Assembly (NCBI GenBank): GCA_964541085.1
Contig: CAZIPA010000012.1
Span: 1-53,579 of the forward strand
Origin: UBA4644 sp964541085
Lineage (GTDB): Bacteria > Bacillota > Clostridia > Oscillospirales > Butyricicoccaceae
Direction: 5' to 3'
Length of the DNA stretch: 53,579 nucleotides
Shown one piece after another: positions 1 through 8,400 of the stretch. Each line of letters begins with the position of its first letter. Position 1 is the stretch's first letter. Under the pieces are notes generated by a model that was given only the letters and a program-made list of their open reading frames with translations, had not been told where the DNA came from and made no database searches. The position numbers were made by a program, and so were the translations under genes.

Positions 1-446
1 CGGATGACCTCCACCAGCTTCATGCTGGGGACGGGGTTGAAGAAGTGCATACCGATGACGGGATGCTTTAGGCCGTTGCCCATTTCGGTAACGGACAGAG
101 AAGAGGTATTGGTGGCAAACACGGCTTCGGGCTTGCACAGCTCATCCAGCTCACCCAGCAGGGCGCGCTTGGTCTCCATCTCCTCCTTGACGCATTCAAT
201 CACCAGATCGGCGTCCGCAGCGGCGGATTTCTCCTCCACCAGAACACGGCTCAGCAGATCCTCCTTGGCCTCCTCGGTCATCTTGCCCTTGGCAACACGC
301 TTGGCCAGAGACGCGGCCAGCTTATCCTTATGCCGCTGTGCAGAAGCCAGGCTGCTGGCATACATCAGTGCGGTGTGTCCATTGGCTGCAAAAACCTGGG
401 CAATGCCGCTGCCCATGGTACCGGCTCCGAAAATTGCGACCTTCAT
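1..446 (-). CDS. hbd: 3-hydroxybutyryl-CoA dehydrogenase, N-terminal part (runs off the window)
   Basis: Reduces acetoacetyl-CoA to 3-hydroxybutyryl-CoA with NAD(P)H, the second step of clostridial butyrate synthesis, in the cytoplasm. The first 148 codons are visible. They open with a Rossmann glycine motif (GAGTMGSG at residues 7-14) and continue to the conserved NTSSLS stretch and the HFFNP motif that carries the catalytic histidine. The ATG at 446 follows an AGGAGG ribosome site by 10 bases. It lies 64 bp downstream of crt on the same strand, so it is probably co-transcribed with crt and thl. The C-terminal domain is outside the window. Family assignment is secure; the symbol follows from the neighbours. 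Confidence 0.93.
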   Translation of the reverse strand, partial: MKVAIFGAGTMGSGIAQVFAANGHTALMYASSLASAQRHKDKLAASLAKRVAKGKMTEEAKEDLLSRVLVEEKSAAADADLVIECVKEEMETKRALLGELDELCKPEAVFATNTSSLSVTEMGNGLKHPVIGMHFFNPVPSMKLVEVI

Positions 447-510
447 GATAAAAAATCCTCCTGTTATCGTTTGTAATCCTTAAGATATGATGTTGAACCT
501 GTTTTTCCAC

Positions 511-1287
511 TCAGCGGTTGCGATAGGGCTCGTGCTTCCGTTTTTCCAGAAAGGCACTCATGCCCTCCCGCTGATCCTCGGTCTCAAAGCAGCTGCCAAA
601 CAGCGACTCCTCGATCTCCAGCGCCCGGTCCATATCCGTTTGCAGACCCTCATTGATGGCCTGTTTACAGGCACGGACAGCGATGGGGGCATTTTTCGCG
701 ATGGCCTGCGCCAGCTTTTCGGCGGCGGGCATCAGCTCCTCCACCGGATACACCGCATTGACCAGTCCGATGCGCAGGGCTTCCTCCGCCTTGATGTTCC
801 GGGCGGAATAGATCAGCTGCTTTGCCATGCCGGGTCCGATCAGCCGTGCCATCCGCTGAGTACCGCCAAAGCCGGGGGTAATGCCCAGTCCGGTTTCCGG
901 CTGTCCGAAGACCGCCGTATCCGAGCAGATGCGGATGTCGCAGCTCATAGCCAGCTCACAGCCGCCGCCCAGGGCAAAGCCGCACACCGCAGCGATGGTG
1001 GGAACCGGCAGCGTCTCCAGCTTGCGGAACACATCGTTGCCCAGCTTGCCGAAGCTCTGGCCCTCCTGTTGGGTCAGTGTGCTCATCTGCGCAATGTCTG
1101 CGCCGGCCACAAATGCCTTTTCGCCGCTGCCACGCACGATGATACAGCGCACCTCGTCCGGGTCGATCTGATCCAGTGTCTGATCCAGCTCCCGGATCAC
1201 CTGATCGTTCAGGGCATTCAGCGCCCGGGGACGGTCAATGGTCAGCACGCCCACGCCGCCTTCTGCGGAAAATTTCACATACTCCAT
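511..1287 (-). CDS. crt: Short-chain enoyl-CoA hydratase (crotonase)
   Basis: Hydratase/dehydratase of the crotonase fold that converts 3-hydroxybutyryl-CoA to crotonyl-CoA in butyrate synthesis. The 258-residue protein has the usual family length. It shows the oxyanion-hole segment around residues 57-64 (AFVAGADI) and 103-111 (GFALGGGCE). The two expected catalytic glutamates are at about E111 and E131 (QPETGLGITPGFGG). ATG at 1287 follows AAGGAGG. The gene sits between thl and hbd in the same direction and has its own consensus promoter at 1357-1385. Other enoyl-CoA hydratases share these motifs; the neighbours make the butyrate role most likely. Confidence 0.93.
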   Translation of the reverse strand: MEYVKFSAEGGVGVLTIDRPRALNALNDQVIRELDQTLDQIDPDEVRCIIVRGSGEKAFVAGADIAQMSTLTQQEGQSFGKLGNDVFRKLETLPVPTIAAVCGFALGGGCELAMSCDIRICSDTAVFGQPETGLGITPGFGGTQRMARLIGPGMAKQLIYSARNIKAEEALRIGLVNAVYPVEELMPAAEKLAQAIAKNAPIAVRACKQAINEGLQTDMDRALEIEESLFGSCFETEDQREGMSAFLEKRKHEPYRNR

Positions 1288-1356
1288 GGATGAAGACCTC
1301 CTTTTTACAGGCTGGTAACAGGCGCAGTTTTCCCGCGCCTGATACCTTACTGCCTC

Positions 1357-1385
1357 ATTATAGCAGGTTGTTCCGAGTTTGTCAA
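1357..1385 (-). promoter_or_regulatory. Sigma-A-type promoter for crt-hbd
   Basis: On the minus strand TTGACA and TATAAT are separated by exactly 17 bp, a perfect consensus match, about 70 bp upstream of the crt start codon. A small hairpin (GGCGC ... GCGCC) and an AAGGAGG site follow in the leader. It implies that crt-hbd can be expressed independently of the thl promoter. Confidence 0.8.
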
Positions 1386-1464
1386 ATTATAAACGATATA
1401 TTTTGTATGGATTTTTGCGTTTTTCGCTTGATTTTCGGTCAGGAAAGCGATATGGCGGAAAAAA

Positions 1465-2649
1465 TCAGACGCGCTCCACCACGACAGCTTCGCCCATGCC
1501 GCCGCCGATGCACAGAGAGGCAACACCGTACTTGCCGCCGCGACGGGCCAGCTCATAGCACAGCGTGACCAGAATACGAGCGCCGGAAGCACCGATGGGA
1601 TGGCCCAGAGCGATAGCGCCGCCGTTCACATTCACATTGTCGGGGGTCAGGCCCAGCTCCTGATTGACAGCAGCAGCCTGCGCAGCAAAGGCCTCGTTCA
1701 GCTCGAACAGGTCGATGTCCTTGGTCTCCAGCTCGGCCTTCTTCAGAGCCTGACGGACAGAGGGGATGGGGCCGGTGCCCATGAGAGCGGGATCCACGCC
1801 CACAGAGCCGGTGGAAACGATCTTGGCCATGGGCTTCAGGCCGTGCGCCTTGACAAACTCGCCGGAGGCAACCACGATGGCGGCAGCGCCGTCATTGATA
1901 CCGGAAGCGTTACCGGCAGTCACCGTGCCGCCGTCACGCTTGAAGGCGGGCTTCAGCTTGGCCAGCGTCTCAACGGTCGTACCTGCACGGGGATGCTCGT
2001 CCTTATTGAAGACGATGGGATCGCCCTTGCGCTGGGGAATGACCACTTCCACGATCTCGTCGTCAAAGCGGCCGCTGTCACGGGCGGCCACGGCACGCTG
2101 CTGAGAGCGGGCAGCCAGCTCGTCCTGCATCTGACGGGTGATGCCGTACTTCTCGGCAACATTCTCGGCAGTGATGCCCATGTGATAATTGTTGAAAGCA
2201 TCCCACAGACCATCGTTGACCATCACATCGGTCATGGTGGTGTTGTTCATGCGGGCGCCCCAACGGGCAGAATTGATGGCGTAGGGAGCCAGGCTCATGT
2301 TCTCCATGCCGCCGGCAACCACGCACTCGGCCTCGCCGGCCAGAATGGTGCGGTAAGCCAGCGTAACGCTGTGCAGACCGGAGCCGCAGACCTTGTTCAG
2401 GGTAGTGCAGGGAGTCTCGATGGGCAGACCGGCCTTCAGGGATGCCTGACGGGCGGGGTTCTGGCCCAGACCAGCCTGCAGCACATTGCCGAAGAACACC
2501 TCGTTCACATCGGCAGCGTCCACATTGCCGCGCTTCAGGGCTTCCTTGATAACAAGGCTTCCCAGCTCAACAGCGGGGATCGTCTTCAGAGCGCCGCCAA
2601 AGCTGCCCACTGCGGTACGGGCCATGCTTACCAGATAGACTTCTTTCAT
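1465..2649 (-). CDS. thlA: Acetyl-CoA C-acetyltransferase (thiolase)
   Basis: Condenses two acetyl-CoA into acetoacetyl-CoA, the entry step of butyrate synthesis. The 394-residue length is typical. The nucleophilic Cys88 lies in NKVCGSG, the conserved His350 in GHPIGASG, and the second active-site Cys380 in CIGGGMG. ATG at 2649 is preceded by a GGAG site. A 177-bp gap separates it from crt downstream. Its promoter region (2697-2750) carries a perfect inverted repeat, so expression is probably controlled by a repressor. The symbol is by analogy with clostridial biosynthetic thiolases; atoB would be an equivalent label. Confidence 0.95.
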   Translation of the reverse strand: MKEVYLVSMARTAVGSFGGALKTIPAVELGSLVIKEALKRGNVDAADVNEVFFGNVLQAGLGQNPARQASLKAGLPIETPCTTLNKVCGSGLHSVTLAYRTILAGEAECVVAGGMENMSLAPYAINSARWGARMNNTTMTDVMVNDGLWDAFNNYHMGITAENVAEKYGITRQMQDELAARSQQRAVAARDSGRFDDEIVEVVIPQRKGDPIVFNKDEHPRAGTTVETLAKLKPAFKRDGGTVTAGNASGINDGAAAIVVASGEFVKAHGLKPMAKIVSTGSVGVDPALMGTGPIPSVRQALKKAELETKDIDLFELNEAFAAQAAAVNQELGLTPDNVNVNGGAIALGHPIGASGARILVTLCYELARRGGKYGVASLCIGGGMGEAVVVERV

Positions 2650-2696
2650 AGTTGATACACTCCTTTTTTATTTTGAAAAAATTCGTTTCCTTGCGA

Positions 2697-2715
2697 TGGT
2701 TTACCCACTAAACCA
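2697..2715. promoter_or_regulatory. Candidate operator: inverted repeat at the thl start site
   Basis: TGGTTTA and TAAACCA form a perfect 7-bp inverted repeat with a 5-bp spacer, immediately downstream of the thl -10 box, where a bound repressor would block initiation. The sequence does not match the Rex consensus I know (TTGTTAA-type arms), so the regulator is unknown. Confidence 0.45.
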
Positions 2716-2721
2716 ATTTCT

Positions 2722-2750
2722 ATTATATTCGGAATTGCCTTTTGTTTCAA
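2722..2750 (-). promoter_or_regulatory. Sigma-A-type promoter for thl
   Basis: Minus-strand TTGAAA and TATAAT separated by 17 bp, placed about 73 bp upstream of the thl start codon. It likely drives thl with read-through into crt-hbd. Confidence 0.75.
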
Positions 2751-2900
2751 CACGCAAATTGCCGGTTTTTACGCTTTATTTTCATGTTTTCCGTCGAAAA
2801 GCACAACGCTTGATAAAAAAGTGGCAAAGGCTGTTTCTTTTTCTACGATCTTCCTTTTTTCACAGTCCTGCCCAGCGGCCGTTTTCTCCCGGAAAGCGCA

Positions 2901-2929
2901 GAAAATGCCGCAGAGGCGGTCTCTGCGGC
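2901..2929 (-). terminator. Rho-independent terminator after the HD-domain gene
   Basis: Perfect 9-bp stem GCCGCAGAG / CTCTGCGGC with a 5-base loop, followed on the minus strand by ATTTTC. It ends the long gltX-to-HD transcription run before the thl promoter. Confidence 0.7.
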
Positions 2930-2951
2930 GCAGGAAAATATTCCCGGTTTT

Positions 2952-3530
2952 TCAGGCATTTTCCCCTTCCGGCGCGCTTTCAATGCTGCGCATGGCCAGA
3001 ATGGTTTTTTCAAACAGCTCCTCCAGCGTCCAGCCCAGCGCCTCCGCACCCTGACGGATCACATCCCGGCTGCATCCGGCGGCGAACTTTTTGTCCTTGA
3101 ACTTTTTCTTCAGGCTGGACACCTCCATATCCGCAACGCTTTTGCTGGGACGCATCATGGCAGCCGCACCGATCAGTCCGGTCAGCTCGTCCACGGCGAA
3201 CAGAATCTTTTCCATCTGCTGCTCCGGGGCGTATTCCGTGCCGGTCATGCCCCAGCCGTGGCTCATGGCAGCGCGCATCACGCCCTCGTCAATGTCCTCC
3301 GCCCGGCAAAGCTCCACGCCCTTGACGCAGTGCTCCTGGGGATACAGCTCAAAATCCACATCGTGGAGCATTCCCACGGTGCGCCAATAGTCCACCCGCT
3401 CCGGGTCATACTGCTGTGCATACCAGCCCATCACCCCGGACACGGTCTGACCGTGCTTCAGATGAAAGGGCTCCTGATTGTACTTTTTCAAAATGGCAAG
3501 GGCCTGCTCCGGCGTTGGAATATAGCTCAT
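2952..3530 (-). CDS. HD-domain protein (predicted phosphohydrolase)
   Basis: A 192-residue protein with the HD-superfamily arrangement: an early histidine, the HD doublet in GMLHDVDFE at about residues 54-62, a later histidine in AMSHGWG and a downstream aspartate in AVDEL. Such proteins are metal-dependent phosphohydrolases, but the substrate is not evident. ATG at 3530 is chosen because it follows AGGAG; an upstream in-frame extension lacks a ribosome site. It is the last gene of the wal/rlmH run, 47 bp after rlmH, and is followed by a terminator. The family call is good; the function is unknown. Confidence 0.8.
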   Translation of the reverse strand: MSYIPTPEQALAILKKYNQEPFHLKHGQTVSGVMGWYAQQYDPERVDYWRTVGMLHDVDFELYPQEHCVKGVELCRAEDIDEGVMRAAMSHGWGMTGTEYAPEQQMEKILFAVDELTGLIGAAAMMRPSKSVADMEVSSLKKKFKDKKFAAGCSRDVIRQGAEALGWTLEELFEKTILAMRSIESAPEGENA

Positions 3531-3577
3531 AACGCATCTCCTGTTCTTTATCGCTGATTTGGATGTTTGCTTCAATT

Positions 3578-4036
3578 TTATTTGTGATATTTGCTTCCGG
3601 ACAAAATGGACAGCGCCCGATAAATCTGCTCCAGCACCATCACCCGGGCCAAATGATGGGGAAAGGTCATAGGCGACATGGACAGCCGCAGACCGCACTG
3701 GGCCTTGAGGGCTTCATCCAGTCCCCGGGAGGAGCCGATGAGAATGCACAGGCGGGAAACGCCCTGATTTTGCAGCTGCTGCACCCGCTCTGCCAGCCCC
3801 TCGGAGGAAAGGCTTTTTCCCTCGATGCACATGGCGATCACATAGCTGCCCTGGGGAATGGCGGCACGAATCCGCTCCGCCTCCTTTTGCAGTGCGCCGG
3901 GCCGGTCGGGCTCCTCCTCCAGCTGGAGAATCTCCAGACGGCAAAGAGTGCTCAGCCGTTTTTCATATTCCCGGCAGGCCTCCAGATAAAACTTTTCCTT
4001 CAGCTTGCCCACGCAGATCAATCGGATGTTCAGCAT
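3578..4036 (-). CDS. rlmH: 23S rRNA (pseudouridine1915-N3)-methyltransferase RlmH
   Basis: SPOUT-class methyltransferase that modifies pseudouridine 1915 in helix 69 of 23S rRNA using S-adenosylmethionine. The 152-residue length fits the family. The C-terminal signature is clear: GSSRGLDE, MTFPHHLARV, LEQIYRA and the terminal YHK. ATG at 4036 follows GGGAG. rlmH sits close downstream of the wal operon in Bacillus as well, and here it follows walJ-like by 15 bp. Confidence 0.96.
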   Translation of the reverse strand: MLNIRLICVGKLKEKFYLEACREYEKRLSTLCRLEILQLEEEPDRPGALQKEAERIRAAIPQGSYVIAMCIEGKSLSSEGLAERVQQLQNQGVSRLCILIGSSRGLDEALKAQCGLRLSMSPMTFPHHLARVMVLEQIYRALSILSGSKYHK

Positions 4037-4051
4037 ATGCGCTCCCTTTTC

Positions 4052-4825
4052 TTACAGAAATACCGGCTGTCCCAGTCCGTCCCGGGGTGCCAGCGCCGTC
4101 TCGGCCCGCAGACCCGCCTGGTTCAGCGCCTGCTCCAGTGCCTCCAGCGCCAGCTCGGGCGTATTGTTCTCCCGGCTCAGATGGGCCAGCGTCACATGAC
4201 AGGTTCCCGTCTGGCACAGCCGCACCGCCACCTTTGCGGAAAACCGGTTGGAAAGATGGCCCTGATCGGACAGAATCCGTGCCTTCAGCGCATAGGGATA
4301 GGGCCCCTGCTTCAGCAGCTCGGGATCGTGATTGAACTCCAGCACTGCCGCCCGGCTGCCGCGGATGCTCTCGAACATCTCCCCCGTCACCGTGCCGGTA
4401 TCCGTACAAAAGGCCACCTGATGCTCCGGCACACCCAGCACATAGCCGCAGCTGCCCTCTGCGTCATGAAAGGTGGCAAAGGTGCGCACGGGACACCCGG
4501 CCAGCTCCAGCGTCTGTCCCGGCTGAAACAGCAGCACCCGCTGCTTCGGCGGCAGTTTAGGTGCAATGGCCGCATAGGTTTCATGGGAGCACACCAGCTG
4601 CGCCTCCGTATGCTTCAGCAGCACCGGCAGCGCCGCCACATGATCCCCGTGGCTGTGGGTAATCAGAATATGAGTCAGCGTCTGGGGAGAAAGGGCCAGA
4701 CGATGCAGTTTTTCCGAAATGTAACGATGATTTTTTCCCGCATCCACCAGAATGCGGGCGTTTCCGCTTACAAAGACGGCACAGTTTCCGCTGCTGCCGC
4801 TGGCCAGCGTACAAAAATAGGTCAT
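4052..4825 (-). CDS. walJ: MBL-fold metallo-hydrolase, WalJ/YycJ-like
   Basis: A 257-residue metallo-beta-lactamase-fold protein with the metal motif THSHGDH at residues 56-62 and a downstream histidine in ATFHDAEG. YycJ/WalJ proteins are encoded in wal operons of Firmicutes and are predicted exonucleases or hydrolases with a proposed link to cell division and DNA repair; the substrate is unsettled. ATG at 4825 is chosen because AGGAG lies just upstream. Here murA1 lies between it and the walRKHI-like genes, and rlmH follows immediately. The symbol is based on fold plus synteny. Confidence 0.85.
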   Translation of the reverse strand: MTYFCTLASGSSGNCAVFVSGNARILVDAGKNHRYISEKLHRLALSPQTLTHILITHSHGDHVAALPVLLKHTEAQLVCSHETYAAIAPKLPPKQRVLLFQPGQTLELAGCPVRTFATFHDAEGSCGYVLGVPEHQVAFCTDTGTVTGEMFESIRGSRAAVLEFNHDPELLKQGPYPYALKARILSDQGHLSNRFSAKVAVRLCQTGTCHVTLAHLSRENNTPELALEALEQALNQAGLRAETALAPRDGLGQPVFL

Positions 4826-4898
4826 AGGCTTCTCCTGCCTGGATTTTTTGAAAAACGGGGCAGCGGAAGGCTGCCCCGATGCGGATTGCAATCGCTCT

Positions 4899-6191
4899 TT
4901 AATTCGCCTTGGGGATGATGACCGGTTCCTCTACGCTGACCCGTGTGATGTCCGCACCCAGTCTGCGCAGCTTTTCCACCAGATTTTCATAGCCGCGTTC
5001 AATATAGCCGATCTCTTCGATCTCGGTGGTTCCTTCCGCTGCCAGGCCGGCGATCACCAGCGCGGCTCCCGCCCGCAGGTCACTGGCCCGTACCGGTGCG
5101 CCCGTAAACTTTTCCACGCCCTCGATCACGGCCACCTTGCCGTCCACCTGAATCCGTGCGCCCATGCGGCGCAGCTCGTCAGAATAGCGGAAACGATTCT
5201 CCCACACACCCTCGGTGATGATGGAGGTTCCCTCCGCCAGACACAGTGCCGCCGCCAGCTGGGGCTGCATATCCGTGGGGAAGCCGGGGTAGAACAGGGT
5301 CTTCACCTGAATCTTGTGCAGCGGGCCCGTACGGGTGACACGGATGCTGTCATCCTGCTCCGTGACCTCCAGACCCATTTCCTCCAGCTTGGCCGTGATG
5401 CAGTCCATATGCTTGGGAATCACATTCTTCACCAGAACACTGCCGCCGGCAGCAGCCACCGCCGCCATATAGGTTCCGGCCTCGATCTGGTCGGGAATGA
5501 TGGAATAGCTTCCGCCGGTGAGACAGGCCACGCCGCGAATCTTGATCACATCCGTTCCGGCGCCCATGATATCCGCGCCCATGGAATTGAGGAAGTTGGC
5601 AAGATCCACAATATGGGGCTCCTTGGCGGCATTTTCAATGACCGTCTGGCCCTCTGTGCGGCAGGCCGCCAGCATGATATTCATAGTTGCGCCCACGCTG
5701 GCCACATCCAGATAGATGTTGGCACCGTGCAGACCCTCCGCAGCCTCGGCATAAACTACGCCGTTGCGAATCTCCATTTTCGCGCCCAGCGCCTCAAAGC
5801 CCTTGAGATGCTGGTCAATGGGACGCACGCCGCCAAAGTTGCAGCCGCCGGGCATGGCAACCTCGGCCTTCTGGAACCGACCCAGAAACGCACCGATGAG
5901 ATAATAGGAGGCCCGCATTTTCCGGTTCAGGTCGCTGACCGCTACATGGCCCTTCAGCCCACGGCAGTCGATCTCGATGGTATTCTGCCGCAGCACCCGG
6001 ACCTCTACGCCCAGCTCCCGCAGAATTTCCATTTGGATCACCACATCCCGCACCATGGGAATGTTTTCGATCCGGCATACCCCGTCCACCAGAAGGGCAG
6101 CGGGGATGATGGCTACGGCCGCATTTTTTGCGCCGCTGACGGCCACCTCGCCAAACAGCGGTTTTCCGCCGTGAATGATGAATTTATCCAA
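4899..6191 (-). CDS. murA: UDP-N-acetylglucosamine 1-carboxyvinyltransferase (first copy)
   Basis: Transfers enolpyruvate from PEP to UDP-GlcNAc, the first committed step of peptidoglycan synthesis. The 430-residue protein has K22 in SGAKN, the fosfomycin-targeted Cys117 in MPGGCNFGG, and conserved RPIDQHLKG and PGFPTDMQP segments. The start is TTG at 6191, preceded by AAGGGGG. A possible -10 (TACAAT or TATGAT, 6254-6263) lies upstream in a 143-bp gap after walI-like, without a convincing -35. This is one of two murA genes in the window; its place inside the wal operon is unusual and suggests co-regulation with cell-wall stress. Both copies retain the catalytic cysteine. Confidence 0.95.
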   Translation of the reverse strand: MDKFIIHGGKPLFGEVAVSGAKNAAVAIIPAALLVDGVCRIENIPMVRDVVIQMEILRELGVEVRVLRQNTIEIDCRGLKGHVAVSDLNRKMRASYYLIGAFLGRFQKAEVAMPGGCNFGGVRPIDQHLKGFEALGAKMEIRNGVVYAEAAEGLHGANIYLDVASVGATMNIMLAACRTEGQTVIENAAKEPHIVDLANFLNSMGADIMGAGTDVIKIRGVACLTGGSYSIIPDQIEAGTYMAAVAAAGGSVLVKNVIPKHMDCITAKLEEMGLEVTEQDDSIRVTRTGPLHKIQVKTLFYPGFPTDMQPQLAAALCLAEGTSIITEGVWENRFRYSDELRRMGARIQVDGKVAVIEGVEKFTGAPVRASDLRAGAALVIAGLAAEGTTEIEEIGYIERGYENLVEKLRRLGADITRVSVEEPVIIPKAN

Positions 6192-6334
6192 AGAGGGATC
6201 CCCCTTACAGGCATTTTCCGAATCCGCCGATATTTCATCTCATACGGATTCTATCATATTGTATCACAGTTTTGCACAAATAAAAAGGGCAACTTCCGTT
6301 TTTTCGGATTTTTTCGTGTTTTAACGAAAATGAC

Positions 6335-7135
6335 TTAATAATTCAGCTCCGTTCCGTCCAAACAGCTCATAATCACGCGCCCCTGGGGCGTTTCCACAGC
6401 CCAAGCCGGCACCAGCAGCGCCGTCTGCGGGTCTTCGCTCTGGAGATAATAGCCCGCCTCCAGCGACTGCACCTCCGTCACGCCCCGCTGCTCCAGCAGG
6501 CTGCACAGGGCCAGCACCAGCTGGGCACGGCTCAGCGTCTCATGCTCCGTTTCCGCACCCCGTTCGCCGCTCATAAGCCACCGTCCCCGCACCTGCAGCT
6601 GCCCCTCCTGCCGGGTGCATTGCAGACGGCAGTTGTACAGATAGGCACCCAGATACTGCTGGGTCAGTGTAATGCTGTCTTCATCTCCGGAAAGGGCCGC
6701 CTGCTCCATGGGAAAGCCCGCCTGCTCCAGCAGGGCGCGACAGCTCTCGGGGGTCAGATTTTCCTCCGTCCATACCATGGACAGCTCCACCGCGCCGCCC
6801 CGGCGAAAGCTCAGCTGTCCCTTTTCGCTTTGATAAATGGCCACGCCGCCGCCGGGCTCCAAAGCCTGTGCAGCGTCCAGCAGCGCCTGTGCCGCCAGTC
6901 CTTCCAGCTCGCCGTCACGGGTCACCTGATAGGCCTCCGGCTGTCTCGGCAGCTGCCGCAGCTGTTCCTCCCGCAGCAGGATTCCCGCCTGCTCTGCCAG
7001 CGTCAGGGCATCCTGCACCGCCCGCAGCTCTGACCGGCGCATCTGATACAGCTGCCAGCCGATATTGCCCGCCAGCACCAGATCGGCTGCCAGCACCAGC
7101 AGGATCAGCCAGGTCCGAACCTTTTTCCATTCCAT
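6335..7135 (-). CDS. WalI/YycI-like membrane-anchored regulator (divergent)
   Basis: A 266-residue protein with one N-terminal membrane segment (about residues 7-27, rich in L, V and A) and a long extracytoplasmic domain. I see no catalytic motif. Its size, topology and position, two genes after the WalK-like kinase, match YycI of Bacillus, which with YycH forms a membrane complex that restrains WalK. ATG at 7135 is 2 bp after the walH-like stop, so the two are coupled. The assignment rests on synteny and topology rather than recognisable residues. It could be an unrelated secreted regulator. Confidence 0.55.
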   Translation of the reverse strand: MEWKKVRTWLILLVLAADLVLAGNIGWQLYQMRRSELRAVQDALTLAEQAGILLREEQLRQLPRQPEAYQVTRDGELEGLAAQALLDAAQALEPGGGVAIYQSEKGQLSFRRGGAVELSMVWTEENLTPESCRALLEQAGFPMEQAALSGDEDSITLTQQYLGAYLYNCRLQCTRQEGQLQVRGRWLMSGERGAETEHETLSRAQLVLALCSLLEQRGVTEVQSLEAGYYLQSEDPQTALLVPAWAVETPQGRVIMSCLDGTELNY

Positions 7136-7137
7136 GC

Positions 7138-8400
7138 TCAGTCCTCCGCCACCCGGCAGATTCCGGGCACAAACCGTGCCTGCTTCTCCACCAGACGAAT
7201 GCACAGCCGGGATGCTTCCCGGGCATCTTCCGCCAGCATTCCCGCCGCCTCATGCATGGGCAGCAGAAGAATACTTTCCTCCGGCTCCAGCTGGCGCAGC
7301 GATGCAGACGCACCGGTAATCGCGCCATTTTCCACCGTCACCCGGGCCCAGCCGCCCCTGCGCTCCAGAAACCGGCCATCCATATCCAGAGCAAAGGTCA
7401 GAATCAGTCCGTTTCCCTCCTGCTGCACCTGATCCAGACTCAGACGCCCGGAGGCATCGGTTTCGCTCCAGACCTCCCGCATGAGGGAACAGACCTTCTG
7501 ACAGATCTCCACCGTGCGCTGAGGCTCCTCCGTCTCGGCCAGTTCCAGATCGGCCCCCTCTGTTCCGGCATAAATCAGCTCTCCCGCCGTGCTCAAGCTC
7601 AGGGTACTGCGGCCCTCCACATAGACCAGACTGCCGCTGCTGTTCTGATAGACCCGGGCCAGATAGGGATTCATGGCAAAGAGCTTTTGCACCGACTGGG
7701 AAAGCTCGCCCTTTTCCACGATCTCCGGCTGCCGGGCCTGATAGCAAAGGGCCTCCGTAGTGCCGGACAGCAGCAGTTCGTCCCAGCGCAGCTGTGCCGA
7801 CCGGTTTTTCGCCAGCATGGCATTGTCCACCCAGGGCTGGGCACAGATTTCCTCCAGCTCTGCCGTAGAGGCCGCTGTTTCCGCATACCAGCGTCCGCCG
7901 CCGGCATCGGTGAGCAGCAGGCCAACGCCGCCGGCATATTTTACCAGTGCAAAGCTTCGCACCGTCAGTTCCGTCCGCAGCTCTTCTCCGCCGCTCCACG
8001 CCTGAAGCAGACAGAAGGGCAGCGCCCCGTGATATTCCGCCAGAATGGCCGGGGCCTGCAGCAGCCGCTGATATTCCAGCTCGGTGAGCACCTCCGGCGC
8101 ACCTGCCGAGCCCAGCGCCTCCAGACAGAGGGCTTCCTCCAGCTGATACAGCCGCTGATAATCCTCCGGAGAGGCAGCATAAAAAACGCCCTCCTGCCGG
8201 AGCACCGCCAGCTTTTCCGGCCACGCCATCACGGTGGTAGCCGTTTTTCCCGGGCCCGCCTTTTCCACAGGCCGCAGCATTTGCAGCAGCCGCTGTCCGC
8301 CCTGACTGTTCCGCATACTCAGCAGCATGGTCACGCCCAGCAGCACCGCCATCAGCACCAGCAGCAGGGCCAGCAGCAGATTTTTCACCCGGTCACGCAT
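7138..8400 (-). CDS. WalH/YycH-like membrane-anchored regulator (divergent)
   Basis: A 420-residue protein with a single N-terminal membrane segment (about residues 8-28) and a large extracytoplasmic part without a recognised enzymatic motif. It overlaps the end of walK by 8 bp and directly precedes the walI-like gene, the position of yycH in Bacillus. YycH senses an unknown extracellular state and modulates WalK. Function is inferred from order, topology and size; I cannot confirm the fold by eye. Confidence 0.55.
   Translation of the reverse strand: MRDRVKNLLLALLLVLMAVLLGVTMLLSMRNSQGGQRLLQMLRPVEKAGPGKTATTVMAWPEKLAVLRQEGVFYAASPEDYQRLYQLEEALCLEALGSAGAPEVLTELEYQRLLQAPAILAEYHGALPFCLLQAWSGGEELRTELTVRSFALVKYAGGVGLLLTDAGGGRWYAETAASTAELEEICAQPWVDNAMLAKNRSAQLRWDELLLSGTTEALCYQARQPEIVEKGELSQSVQKLFAMNPYLARVYQNSSGSLVYVEGRSTLSLSTAGELIYAGTEGADLELAETEEPQRTVEICQKVCSLMREVWSETDASGRLSLDQVQQEGNGLILTFALDMDGRFLERRGGWARVTVENGAITGASASLRQLEPEESILLLPMHEAAGMLAEDAREASRLCIRLVEKQARFVPGICRVAED

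Larger units (their letters stand above)
2650..2951. other. Intergenic region between the HD-domain gene and thl
   Basis: This 302-bp stretch without a gene holds the terminator of the HD-domain gene (2901-2929), the thl promoter (2722-2750) and an inverted repeat over the predicted thl transcription start (2697-2715). The part between 2751 and 2900 is AT-rich with no convincing open frame on either strand. Confidence 0.7.

Noticed and set aside
2697..2715. Rex-binding site at the thl promoter
   Set aside because: The arms TGGTTTA and TAAACCA with a 5-bp spacer differ from the TTGTTAA-type Rex consensus, so I kept it only as an operator of unknown regulator.
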